Origin: Clostridia bacterium
GTDB lineage: Bacteria > Bacillota_A > Clostridia > Oscillospirales > CAG-272
Length of the DNA stretch: 17,567 bases
Direction: 5' to 3'
Assembly (NCBI GenBank): GCA_017467225.1
Contig: JAFTSR010000216.1
Coordinates: forward strand, 1-17,567
The translations under genes and the position numbers were made by a program. The notes beneath the pieces were generated by a model. That model did no database searches and was not told the origin of the DNA. It saw only the letters and a program-made list of their open reading frames with translations. Each line of letters opens with the position of its first letter. The stretch's first letter is position 1. Positions 1 to 7,103 of the stretch are shown here, piece by piece.

Positions 1-1166
1 ACATCCTGCGTTTCCACACCATCTACTGGCCGATCTTCCTGATGGCGCTGGACATTCCGCTGCCCAAGAAGGTTGTCGGTCACCCCTGGTTCAATTTCGG
101 CATGGACCAGATGTCCAAGTCCCGCGGCAACGTCATCTACGCCGACGAGCTGGCCGAGCGCTTCACGGTTGACGGCGTTCGTTACTACGCCCTTTCCGAG
201 ATGCCCTACGCCAACGACGGCTCGATCACCTACGAGACGGTCATCAAGCGCTTCAACACCGACCTTGTCAACAACCTCGGTAACCTTGTCAAGCGCACAC
301 TGGACATGCAGAAGAAGTATTTCGGCTCTGTCATTCAGGCACCTGTTGCCAAGGATGCACTGGATGACGAGGTCATTGCCGCTTGCGTCAAGGCATACGG
401 TGAGGTTGTCGAGTGCATGGACGGCTATCGCGTCGCCGACGCACTGGATGCCATCTTTACCATGCTCTCCCGTGCCAACAAGTATATCGACGAGACCACG
501 CCCTGGACGCTGGCCAAGGACGAAGCACAAAAGGATCGTCTGGGCACCGTGCTGTACACGCTGCTGGAGGCTATCCGCTGGGGTGCTACGCTGCTTGCTC
601 CCTTCATTCCCGCAACGGCGGAGGAAATTCTGTCCGAGCTGAACACCACCGCGCGTGGCTATGCAACTATCGGCACGGCTGAGCAGTTCGGTGCTTTGGT
701 TGCAGGCGATACCGTTTGTGACTCTAAAGTGCTGTTTGCCCGTATCGACGAGGCTAAGATGCTCGCCGAGCTTGAGGCAGAGAGAGCAGCCAAGATGGCA
801 GCCGCTGCCAAGGCTGCGGCTCCCGTTGAGAAGCCCGAGGGCTGCGCGCTGATTGGCATTGAGGACTTTATGAACGTTGAGCTGCGCACCGCCAAGATCA
901 TCGCCTGCGAGGGCGTACCGAAGGCTAAGAAGCTGCTCAAGCTGCAGCTTGATCTGGGCTACGAGCAGCGCCAGGTTGTCTCCGGCATTGCCAAGTATTA
1001 CACGCCCGATCAGCTGATCGGCAAAAAGATCATTGTCGTCGCCAACCTCAAGCCTGCAACGCTGTGCGGCGTCGAGTCCAACGGCATGATCCTGGCCAGC
1101 GGCGAGGAAACCGTCCGCGTCGTCTTCCTTGATCCCGAAACGCCTCTGGGCGAAAGAGTCCGCTGA
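1..1166 (+). CDS. metG: Methionyl-tRNA synthetase, C-terminal part (5' end outside window)
   Basis: Attaches methionine to tRNA-Met in the cytoplasm. The reading frame is open from base 3, so the catalytic N-terminus lies upstream; 387 codons are visible of a usual length of about 640. Counting from base 3, residues 1-10 (ILRFHTIYWP) are a conserved MetRS block, and the KMSKS ATP-binding loop follows at 36-40, here reading QMSKS. The helical anticodon-binding domain covers roughly 70-215 (PWTLAKD is its typical tryptophan motif). An Ala/Glu/Lys-rich linker (about 250-278) leads to a C-terminal EMAPII/Trbp111-like tRNA-binding domain (about 284-387, with GIEDFMNVELR and VSGIAKYY). This two-part build is typical of Firmicute MetRS dimers. 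The stop is TGA at 1164-1166, five bases before a hairpin repeat. The gene identity is secure; the Q in the signature loop is the only oddity. Confidence 0.96.
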   Translation, partial: ILRFHTIYWPIFLMALDIPLPKKVVGHPWFNFGMDQMSKSRGNVIYADELAERFTVDGVRYYALSEMPYANDGSITYETVIKRFNTDLVNNLGNLVKRTLDMQKKYFGSVIQAPVAKDALDDEVIAACVKAYGEVVECMDGYRVADALDAIFTMLSRANKYIDETTPWTLAKDEAQKDRLGTVLYTLLEAIRWGATLLAPFIPATAEEILSELNTTARGYATIGTAEQFGALVAGDTVCDSKVLFARIDEAKMLAELEAERAAKMAAAAKAAAPVEKPEGCALIGIEDFMNVELRTAKIIACEGVPKAKKLLKLQLDLGYEQRQVVSGIAKYYTPDQLIGKKIIVVANLKPATLCGVESNGMILASGEETVRVVFLDPETPLGERVR

Positions 1167-1170
1167 TGGC

Positions 1171-1252
1171 ACTCGGGGCTTTGCCCCGAACCCTACCAAG
1201 AAAACTATTTTGAAAAAAAGTTTTCTTGGAACTTTCAAAAAACTTAACCTTT
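1171..1252 (-). repeat. Hairpin repeat, copy 1 (reads on - strand)
   Basis: Two adjacent hairpins fill the metG-gpsA gap. A short one pairs 1174-1179 with 1183-1188 (CGGGGC, loop TTT, GCCCCG). A long one pairs 1196-1206 with 1219-1229 (11 bp, CCAAGAAAACT with its complement). The reverse complement aligns along its whole length with the repeat at 2491-2567: AAGTTTTT, then GTTCCAAG, then the stem, then an AGGGT box, then the GGGGC hairpin. No run of T follows the stems on either strand, so it is not a standard intrinsic terminator, although it begins five bases after the metG stop and may mark or protect a transcript end. The gpsA ribosome binding site (GGAG, 1254-1257) lies just beyond it. 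Confidence 0.8.
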
Positions 1253-1262
1253 TGGAGTTACT

Positions 1263-2219
1263 ATGAAAATTACCGTTATCGGCTGCGGACGTTGGGGCTC
1301 GCTGATCACCTGGTATCTGGACCGCATGGGGCACGACGTCACGCTCTACGGCATGAAAAGCTCACCCGAGATGCAGCGTTTTCTTGCCACACGACAGAAT
1401 GACCTGCTTTCCCTGCCCGAGTCCGTCCATCTGACCACCGACATTCACGACGTTGCCGCAGCGGAAACCGTCATTATTTCCATCCCCTCGCAAGCCCTTT
1501 CCGGGCTGATGGAGGAGCTGCAGCCTCTTTCGCTGCGTGATAAAATCGTTGTCCTTTGCATGAAGGGCATTGAAATCTCCACCGGTCGCCGTCTCTCCCA
1601 GATCGCTACGCAGGCCTTGGATCCTTCCTGCGCCGTTGCCGTTTGGCTTGGTCCCGGACACGTGCAGGAATTTTATAAGGGCAATCCTTCTTGCATGGTT
1701 ATCGACTCGGACAACGAGGATGTCAAGCGTCGCTTAGTCGATGAATTTTCCAGCGATCTGATCCGCTTTTACTACGGTCAGGATCTGATCGGTAACGAGA
1801 TCGGCGCGGCAGCAAAGAACGTTATCGGTATCGCCGCCGGTATGCTGGACGGCTACAGCCTTGGCACGCTTAAGGGCGCGCTGATGGCTCGCGGCACCCG
1901 CGAGGTTGCCCGTCTGATCAAGGCTATGGGCGGCAACGAGTTGTCGGCCTACGGACTTTGCCACCTTGGCGACTACGAGGCAACCGTCTTCTCGCCCCAC
2001 TCGCACAACCGCGCCTTTGGCGAGTGCTTTGCCAAGGGTGAACCCTATACCGCGCTTGCTGAGGGCTACTACACCGCACGCGCCATGATGGGACTGAGCG
2101 CCAAATATCATGTCGAGCTCCCCATTTGCCGCACCGTTTATAATATTCTTTACGAAAACGCAGACTGCCGTCAGGCTCTCATGGAGCTGATGACAAGACC
2201 GTTGAAGAATGAGTTTTGA
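1263..2219 (+). CDS. gpsA: NAD(P)H-dependent glycerol-3-phosphate dehydrogenase
   Basis: Reduces dihydroxyacetone phosphate to sn-glycerol 3-phosphate, the backbone precursor of membrane phospholipids; cytosolic. The N-terminal Rossmann fold opens with VIGCGRWG (GxGxxG at residues 7-12). KGIE at 101-104 matches the family's first conserved lysine. The C-terminal helical domain carries the catalytic lysine in AAAKNVIGIAAG (K185), the loop GDYEAT (236-241, family form GDLxxT) and the substrate-binding SHNRAFG (R250). Length is 318 residues, slightly below the usual 330-340. The substrate loop reads LGPGHVQEF where most GpsA proteins have SGPSFAEE, so this is a divergent member. GGAG at 1254-1257, five bases from the ATG, fixes the start. 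It is separated from metG and tatD by hairpin repeats and has no obvious promoter of its own. Another NAD-dependent dehydrogenase of the same fold is possible but less likely. Confidence 0.88.
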   Translation: MKITVIGCGRWGSLITWYLDRMGHDVTLYGMKSSPEMQRFLATRQNDLLSLPESVHLTTDIHDVAAAETVIISIPSQALSGLMEELQPLSLRDKIVVLCMKGIEISTGRRLSQIATQALDPSCAVAVWLGPGHVQEFYKGNPSCMVIDSDNEDVKRRLVDEFSSDLIRFYYGQDLIGNEIGAAAKNVIGIAAGMLDGYSLGTLKGALMARGTREVARLIKAMGGNELSAYGLCHLGDYEATVFSPHSHNRAFGECFAKGEPYTALAEGYYTARAMMGLSAKYHVELPICRTVYNILYENADCRQALMELMTRPLKNEF

Positions 2220-2223
2220 AAAT

Positions 2224-2356
2224 GGCAGGGGAAAACTTTTTTGAAGAAAAAGATGGTCGCAAGCGACCTTCGAGTTTGCCTCGGCGGCTAAACACCGCCG
2301 TTTTGCAAGCAAAAACGGCAAACATCGTTTTCCCCTGCACCCCTTTCCAAAAACTT
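2224..2356 (-). repeat. Hairpin repeat, copy 2, expanded with nested stem-loops
   Basis: A 12-bp outer stem pairs 2225-2236 (GCAGGGGAAAAC) with 2327-2338. Its reverse complement starts AAGTTTTTGG like the other copies, so it belongs to the same family, but about 90 bases sit in the loop. That loop holds further stems: 2255-2259 with 2264-2268 (GGTCG/CGACC), 2274-2280 with 2317-2323 (GTTTGCC/GGCAAAC), and two mutually exclusive ones, 2282-2287 with 2295-2300 (CGGCGG/CCGCCG) or 2297-2306 with 2309-2319. It begins five bases after the gpsA stop. No T-run follows on either strand. It could fold as a structured RNA 3' end of the gpsA transcript or as an antisense RNA; neither is shown. Confidence 0.7.
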
Positions 2357-2490
2357 AATCAATATATGGCTGCGCGCGCGCATTTTCGTAGCCGCGAACA
2401 TCTTCTTCCGCTGTCATGTGGGGCGGAGCCCCGCAAGGACATTGCACTTGTGCAGAGAGAAGATCGCAGCTACAAATCAAGCAATAAATT
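2357..2490. other. Intergenic spacer between repeat copies 2 and 3
   Basis: No gene with a ribosome binding site is seen here. It contains a GC-repeat (GCGCGCGCGC near 2370) and an isolated hairpin pairing 2420-2424 with 2428-2432 (GGGGC, loop GGA, GCCCC), the same small module that ends copies 1 and 3. It may be the separated end of copy 2 or a fourth partial copy. I see no convincing promoter for tatD in it. Confidence 0.5.
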
Positions 2491-2567
2491 TTTCAAAAGT
2501 TTTTGGGGTTCCAAGGGGACTTTTACCAAAAAGTCCCCTTGGCAGGGTCCAGGGGCAGCGCCCCTTG
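2491..2567 (+). repeat. Hairpin repeat, copy 3 (reads on + strand)
   Basis: A 14-bp perfect stem pairs 2511-2524 (CCAAGGGGACTTTT) with 2529-2542, loop ACCA, followed by AGGGT and a second hairpin pairing 2551-2556 with 2560-2565 (AGGGGC, loop AGC, GCCCCT). It aligns with the reverse complement of 1171-1252. In the long stem, AAAA:TTTT of copy 1 is replaced by GGGA:TCCC here, so pairing is kept by double changes. The second hairpin ends ten bases before the tatD ribosome binding site (GGAGA, 2576-2580), so it could affect tatD translation or shield it from upstream ribosomes. Confidence 0.8.
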
Positions 2568-2586
2568 CACTACACGGAGATAAAAC

Positions 2587-3414
2587 ATGAAACTAATCGA
2601 CTCACACGCACATTACTACGATCGCCGCTTTGACAATCCCGCGGAGGGCGAGAACGCTGCAGCACGACTTTCGGCAATTCTTGCGCCAGATAGTCCCATC
2701 GGCGGCATTGTCAACGTCGGCACCAATCCGAGCACCTCGCGCCTTTGTGTGGCGCAGGCGGCAAGCTATCGCGGCATGGTTGCTGCCATCGGCATGCACC
2801 CCGAGGACGCGATTTTTTCCACACATCCGCACGAGGAGATGGATGAGCTGGAAGCTTGGCTGCGCCAAGGTAAAGATGCGCTCAGAGGGCAAAAAATCGT
2901 GGCTCTGGGCGAGATCGGCCTTGACTACTATGATCACGGTGCGCCGCTCAACAAGCCCCTGCAAAAGGAAATTTTCGAGAGACAGATGTCCATTGCCGCC
3001 GAGCTTTCCCTGCCCGTCATCATTCACGACCGTGACGCACACGGCGACTGCTTTGAGACGGTGCTTCGCTATCCCACCGTCCGCGGTGTTTTCCACAGCT
3101 ACAGCGGCAGCGCCGAGATGGCGCACGAACTTTGCCGGCGCGGCTGGATGATCTCGTTCTCCGGCGTGGTCACCTTCAAAAATGCACGCCGCGTTGCCGA
3201 GGTCGCAACGTCCGTTCCCCTGGATCAGCTGCTGGTCGAAACCGACGCGCCTTATCTCGCACCGCACCCTCACCGCGGTAAGCGAAATGACTCCGCATTG
3301 ATGGTTCACACCGCAGCGCGACTTGCCGAGCTGCACGGCATTTCCTATGACGAGCTCGCAGATATCACCCACGCCAATACCTGCCGCCTTTTTGAGACCG
3401 ATTTTGCCCTTTGA
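2587..3414 (+). CDS. TatD-family metal-dependent hydrolase (putative DNase)
   Basis: A TIM-barrel amidohydrolase-fold enzyme; characterised TatD proteins are metal-dependent 3'-5' exonucleases acting on single-stranded or damaged DNA, and the wider family includes YcfH/YabD-type proteins. All metal ligands are visible: HAH near the N-terminus (H7, H9), E109 in ALGEIGLDYY, H147 in VIIHDRDAH, H170 in VFHSYSG, and D220 in LLVETDAPYL. Length 275 is normal or slightly long. GGAGA at 2576-2580, six bases from the ATG, supports the start. Near-neighbour metG is expected: in Bacillus and many Firmicutes a yabD-type tatD gene follows metS. Here gpsA and two repeats sit between. The exact substrate cannot be read from sequence. 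Confidence 0.93.
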   Translation: MKLIDSHAHYYDRRFDNPAEGENAAARLSAILAPDSPIGGIVNVGTNPSTSRLCVAQAASYRGMVAAIGMHPEDAIFSTHPHEEMDELEAWLRQGKDALRGQKIVALGEIGLDYYDHGAPLNKPLQKEIFERQMSIAAELSLPVIIHDRDAHGDCFETVLRYPTVRGVFHSYSGSAEMAHELCRRGWMISFSGVVTFKNARRVAEVATSVPLDQLLVETDAPYLAPHPHRGKRNDSALMVHTAARLAELHGISYDELADITHANTCRLFETDFAL

Positions 3415-3503
3415 TATCAAGATTTCTTTGAATTTAGTCAAATTGCACAAATTTAACCCTTGGATTTCTACATTCTGACCAGCCAAAGGTTTTCCGTAAC
3501 CTC

Positions 3504-3532
3504 TTGCAAAAAATGAAAATATGTAGTATAAT
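3504..3532 (+). promoter_or_regulatory. Sigma-A-type promoter for the EF-G-like gene
   Basis: TTGCAA at 3504-3509 and a perfect TATAAT at 3527-3532 are separated by 17 bases. Transcription would start near 3539, giving a leader of about 105 bases before the ATG at 3644. It sits about 90 bases after the tatD stop in AT-rich DNA unlike its surroundings. Confidence 0.85.
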
Positions 3533-3545
3533 ATTTTATAGCCTT

Positions 3546-3625
3546 GCGACAGACGTCGCGTCTTTATTTCATGGCTTATACACACCATTTCCATCAGAAA
3601 GGCAGGTCCCGTTTATCATACGGGA
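3546..3625 (+). other. Structured 5' leader of the EF-G-like mRNA
   Basis: Two small stem-loops lie between promoter and start codon. One pairs 3546-3550 with 3555-3559 (GCGAC, loop AGAC, GTCGC) and is followed by TCTTTATTT. The other pairs 3607-3612 with 3620-3625 (TCCCGT, loop of 7, ACGGGA) and ends just before the ribosome binding site GAAGGA (3628-3633). No known riboswitch or ribosomal-protein operator is recognised. Confidence 0.45.
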
Positions 3626-3643
3626 ACGAAGGAACCCCAAATC

Positions 3644-5704
3644 ATGGCTGCAATTGAAACCAAACGCATCAGAAACGTCGCATTGCTCGGACACAGTGGC
3701 TGCGGTAAAACGTCGCTCGCCGAGGCAATGCTCTATATCTCGGGAGGCACCGACCGTCTGGGCAAGATCGCTGACGGTAACACGGTTTGCGACTACGACT
3801 CCGAGGAAATCGCAAGAAAATTCTCTCTTTCCACCTCTGTCGCTCCGCTGATGTGGAAAGATATTAAGGTAAATGTTCTGGATACTCCCGGCTATCTTGA
3901 CTTCGCAGGCGAGGTCGCACAGGCGCTCCGCGTTGCTGACAGCGCGCTGATCGTCATCGACGCTAAATCCGGCATTCAGGTCGGTACTGAGCTTGCATGG
4001 GACGCTGCTACTGAGGCAGGTCTGCCCAAGTCCTTCTTTATCAACAAGTTCGACGATAATGAAGCAAGATTCGCTAAGGTTCTGGACGCCCTGCACGACA
4101 AGTGGGGTAAGAAGATCTGCCCTCTGACCATCCCCATGGTTCAGGACGGTGAGGTTAAGGGCGCTATTGACCTGGTCGGCATGGAAGCACACGTTTTCGA
4201 TAACGCAGGTCACCATTCCATCCACGCAATTCCCGAGGAGTCCGCTGAGGCTGCCGAGAAGTACCACGAGATGCTGCTTGAGGCAGTTGCAAGTGCTGAC
4301 GAGGCGCTGATGGAGAAGTACTTCGGCGGCGAGGATATCACCCGCATGGAGTGTGCAAACGGTATCCACGAGGGTATCATCCACGGCGACATCGTTCCCG
4401 TTTTCTGCGGCGCTGCTACCAAGCTGTGGGGCGTATGGACGCTGCTTGATAAGATCAACGAGTCCTTCCCGCGTCACACCGCAAAGGTCGAGGAGATCGT
4501 CGTACGCGACGGCGAAGAGGACACCATGGAGATCAATCCCGACGGTGAGCCCGCCATCTTCGTCTTCAAGACGGTTGCTGACCCGTTCGTTGGTAAGATG
4601 AACTTCTTCAAGGTTATGAACGGTACGCTCAAGAAGGATGCCGAGTTGACCAACCGCACCACCGGTGACACCGAAAAGCTGACGCGCATCTACACCATCA
4701 AGGGTAAGAAGCAGACTGAGGTGGACGAGCTGGTTTGTGGCGATATCGGTATGACCGCTAAGCTGAATAACACCAACACCAACGATACACTGACCTGGGG
4801 CTCTGACTTCTCTTACAGCAAGATTTCCTTCCCCGTTTCCTACCTCGCACAGACCATGATTCCCGCCACCGCTGCTGACGAGAGCAAGATCTCTCAGGCA
4901 ATCACCCGTATGGCTGAGGAGGATCTCACCATCCGTTACGAGAACGATGCCGAGACCAAGGAAATGGTCGTTTACGGTATGGGCGACATGCACCTGGCAG
5001 TTCTGGCCGCAAGACTGAAGTCCCGCTTCGGTGCAAGCGTTCGTTACGAGCAGCCCAAGATCGCTTACCGCGAGAAGATCACCAAGCCTTGCGACGTTGA
5101 AGGTCGTCATAAGAAGCAGAACGGTGGTTCCGGTCAGTTTGGTCACGTTAAGATCCGCTTCGCTCCCGGTGAGGCTGAGGGTCTGACCTTCACCGTTTCC
5201 GTCGTTGGCGGTACTGTTCCGAAGAACTTCTATCCTGCCGTTGAGAAGGGCTTGCAGGAGGCTATGGTCAAGGGCGTTGCAGGTTATCCTCTGACCAATC
5301 TGGCAGCAGATCTGTACGACGGCTCTTACCACGCAGTTGACTCCGATGAGCTTTCCTTCAAGACTGCCGCTTCCCTGGCATACAAGGAGTGCTTGAAGCA
5401 GGCAGCTCCCGTACTGCTTGAGCCGACCGGCGATCTTTCCATCTCTGTTCCCGAGAGCATGGTCGGTGACGTTATGGGTGACTTGAACAAGCGCCGCGGC
5501 AGCATCATGGGCATGGAGCCCGATCCCAAGAAGAAGAACTACACCGTCGTCAGCGCTATCGCTCCTAAGGCTGAGCTGATGGATTACCCGATTGCTCTGC
5601 GCGCTATGACGCAGGGTCGCGGTTCCTTCTCCTTCACGGTTACCGGTTATGATGTCGTTCCCGCAATGATCGCATCCAAGATCATCGAAAACGCAAATAA
5701 ATAA
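3644..5704 (+). CDS. EF-G-like translational GTPase (EF-G2/FusA2 type)
   Basis: A five-domain GTPase of the elongation factor G superfamily, 686 residues, full length. The G domain has the P-loop GHSGCGKT (16-23), DTPGYLDF (80-87) and NKFD (134-137). Domain II lies around 295-385, domain III around 395-470 (MGDMHLAVL), domain IV around 470-590 with HKKQNGGSGQFG (489-500) and the tip YHAVDSDE (562-569), and domain V with MGDLNKRRGS (611-620). The residue after DTPG is Tyr (Y84) where EF-G, EF-Tu and TetM have the catalytic His; from memory this Tyr is common in the second EF-G class (actinobacterial FusA2, Thermus EF-G-2), which therefore fits better than the main fusA. The absence of rpsL/rpsG/tuf neighbours agrees. 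GAAGGA at 3628-3633 precedes the start. Codons such as GGT and CGT suggest high expression. Role in translation, ribosome recycling or stress is open. Confidence 0.92.
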   Translation: MAAIETKRIRNVALLGHSGCGKTSLAEAMLYISGGTDRLGKIADGNTVCDYDSEEIARKFSLSTSVAPLMWKDIKVNVLDTPGYLDFAGEVAQALRVADSALIVIDAKSGIQVGTELAWDAATEAGLPKSFFINKFDDNEARFAKVLDALHDKWGKKICPLTIPMVQDGEVKGAIDLVGMEAHVFDNAGHHSIHAIPEESAEAAEKYHEMLLEAVASADEALMEKYFGGEDITRMECANGIHEGIIHGDIVPVFCGAATKLWGVWTLLDKINESFPRHTAKVEEIVVRDGEEDTMEINPDGEPAIFVFKTVADPFVGKMNFFKVMNGTLKKDAELTNRTTGDTEKLTRIYTIKGKKQTEVDELVCGDIGMTAKLNNTNTNDTLTWGSDFSYSKISFPVSYLAQTMIPATAADESKISQAITRMAEEDLTIRYENDAETKEMVVYGMGDMHLAVLAARLKSRFGASVRYEQPKIAYREKITKPCDVEGRHKKQNGGSGQFGHVKIRFAPGEAEGLTFTVSVVGGTVPKNFYPAVEKGLQEAMVKGVAGYPLTNLAADLYDGSYHAVDSDELSFKTAASLAYKECLKQAAPVLLEPTGDLSISVPESMVGDVMGDLNKRRGSIMGMEPDPKKKNYTVVSAIAPKAELMDYPIALRAMTQGRGSFSFTVTGYDVVPAMIASKIIENANK

Positions 5705-5713
5705 TGATTTTTC

Positions 5714-5745
5714 AGGACCCTCACTTCGGTGAGGGTCCTTTGTTC
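5714..5745 (+). terminator. Intrinsic terminator of the EF-G-like gene
   Basis: A perfect 11-bp stem pairs 5714-5724 (AGGACCCTCAC) with 5729-5739 around a TTCG tetraloop and is followed by TTGTTC. It begins nine bases after the stop codon. No T-run follows on the - strand, so it acts for the + strand only. Confidence 0.93.
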
Positions 5746-5755
5746 ATGCAAATAA

Positions 5756-5789
5756 AAAACTCCGCTTCTCTTTCGAAAAACGGAGTTTT
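5756..5789 (-). terminator. Intrinsic terminator of the - strand surface-protein unit
   Basis: Stem AAAACTCCG (5756-5764) pairs with 5781-5789 around a 16-base loop that can pair weakly inside. Reading on the - strand the stem is followed by TTATTT after its own four T, twelve bases past the stop codon at 5802. On the + strand TTTTATT follows, so it may work both ways at this convergent junction. Confidence 0.82.
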
Positions 5790-5801
5790 ATTCACTTTGG
5801 C

Positions 5802-6992
5802 TTATGCGCTCACGGTGCCGTCCTTCTTTTTGCGAAGCAAACGATAAACCACAATATCAGCAACAATGGCCAGCGCACCCAGCACAATCAGGATTCCCAT
5901 CATCCGCAGATCCGAATGATATTTTTCATCCTCGGTCAGCGTCGGCTGATCGGCTCCGATGGTTTCATCCGTCTTATCCGAGGGATCGGGCTGCTCGACC
6001 GGTCGCTCCTCCGGATGCTTTTCCAGATACGTTTCATATCGGCGCAGATAGCGTCTGACTCTGTTGAGAATAAGGCTTGCCTCATTCTCCGCCATCATCT
6101 CCTGCGCCAGCAGCTCCCAGCTGTCAATCTCATCGTTCAGCTCTTGGTATGCCGCATTCCAGGTAGGATAGTTCTTGTGGTACTGTGCCAAAAGATCGGC
6201 ATTTTCTTCGTCCCACTCGGGAATGTCCTGCAAATTCTTTTGAATTTTTTCCGCCATCGCAGCAATCTGCGGCTTGACATTTTCTTTCTGCTGCGTTTGG
6301 TAATCTGTCAAGCGGATATTGTCAATCTTCAGAATGATCGGCTTATCCGGTAGATTAGAGGCCCTGACAAAAAACCAACGAAGGTAGTTCAATCGGGTAA
6401 GATCAATCTCACCGCTACCGGCCTTACCGGCGTTGGAAAAATGCAAGCGAATCTCATTCCAGCCGTTCTGCTTGCATTGCTGCAGAATATCCTCCAGTCG
6501 CCAGTTAAACTCCTCACTGTCACATTGACCGCTGGAGGTCAGTTCAATCCCGGTATCCGCAAAATGAACCTCCGCCAATGCATCCTTATCAGAAATGTAA
6601 AACCAGAATTCCAATGTATCCATCTTGGAGACATCGATGCTTTCCTTGCCCAAGGTCTTCTCCGTCGTCAGCACAAACGAAGCCTGGCCGTCGTTGACAA
6701 CCGTTTCCCCTGCTGCATTCTGAAAGGAGCCCAGCGTGTAGGTCAAGCTGGAAAAGCCGGCCTTGAAATCCTTTTCGTCCAACGTAAAGCCATGAACCTC
6801 AAGGTCACAGCCAAAGAGAGGAATGCTGTGAGCAGTTGCTGTCAGCTCTGCCTTTTTCGCAGCCTCCTTGGTTGTGGCGGCAAAGGTGGTCAGCGTCAAG
6901 GACGCAAGCAGCAGAGCCAGCGCGCTCACTATGCAAAAAAAACGTTTGAAGTGGCTATTCATGGGGGGCAATACGCAAAGCAATTTCTTCAT
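5802..6992 (-). CDS. Membrane-anchored surface protein with jelly-roll-like domain, function unknown
   Basis: The 396-residue protein is predicted to be exported and held in the membrane by its C-terminus. Residues 1-38 form a signal peptide with a long basic N-region and the hydrophobic core IVSALALLLASLTL, cleaved probably after TTFAA. Residues about 60-232 look like a beta-sandwich of galactose-binding or carbohydrate-binding type: alternating strands such as TLEFWFYIS, WNEIRLHFS, LRWFFVRAS and a final ILKIDNIRLTD. Residues about 235-330 are charged and helical (coiled-coil-like). A Pro/Asp/Thr-rich stretch follows, then one membrane helix (364-384) and a basic tail RLLRKKKDG. AGGAGG seven bases before the ATG at 6992 fixes the start; the internal Met11 has no such site. 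The gene follows the GxGYxYP lipoprotein gene by 111 bases. I do not recognise a named family, so sugar binding is inference. Confidence 0.8.
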   Translation of the reverse strand: MKKLLCVLPPMNSHFKRFFCIVSALALLLASLTLTTFAATTKEAAKKAELTATAHSIPLFGCDLEVHGFTLDEKDFKAGFSSLTYTLGSFQNAAGETVVNDGQASFVLTTEKTLGKESIDVSKMDTLEFWFYISDKDALAEVHFADTGIELTSSGQCDSEEFNWRLEDILQQCKQNGWNEIRLHFSNAGKAGSGEIDLTRLNYLRWFFVRASNLPDKPIILKIDNIRLTDYQTQQKENVKPQIAAMAEKIQKNLQDIPEWDEENADLLAQYHKNYPTWNAAYQELNDEIDSWELLAQEMMAENEASLILNRVRRYLRRYETYLEKHPEERPVEQPDPSDKTDETIGADQPTLTEDEKYHSDLRMMGILIVLGALAIVADIVVYRLLRKKKDGTVSA

Positions 6993-7042
6993 AACATAGC
7001 CTCCTTTTTGTCAGGCACGCCTGTGCGTACCACTTTTTAGCC

Positions 7043-7084
7043 GGATTGCAGCCAAAAACCTGTCGTTGGCCTTTGGCGCAATCC
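7043..7084 (-). other. Intercistronic hairpin between the two surface-protein genes
   Basis: Pairs 7043-7049 (GGATTGC) with 7078-7084 and 7051-7056 (GCCAAA) with 7072-7077, giving a 13-bp stem with one bulged A at 7050. On the - strand it lies 20-60 bases past the lipoprotein gene stop and is followed by GGCTAAAAAGTGG, without a T-run. A transcript-stabilising or processing element is more likely than a terminator. Confidence 0.6.
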
Positions 7085-7103
7085 CTGTTTAACCGGTCGG
7101 AAA

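Noticed and set aside
1171..1252. Intrinsic terminator after metG
   Set aside because: Stems are strong but no T-run follows on either strand, and the element matches a repeat found elsewhere in the window.
2216..2590. Open frame of 124 codons on the + strand between gpsA and tatD
   Set aside because: Made of the hairpin repeats; no ribosome binding site and low-complexity translation.
2602..3594. Open frame of 330 codons on the - strand
   Set aside because: Antisense to tatD and running through the promoter at 3504-3532; no motif.
3571..3657. 28-codon upstream frame in the EF-G-like leader with several His codons
   Set aside because: No ribosome binding site before its ATG, and the His codons are too few and not placed with an attenuator-type terminator.
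3569..5332. Open frame of 587 codons on the - strand
   Set aside because: Antisense to the EF-G-like gene, whose motifs and start signals are clear; the shadow frame shows no domain.
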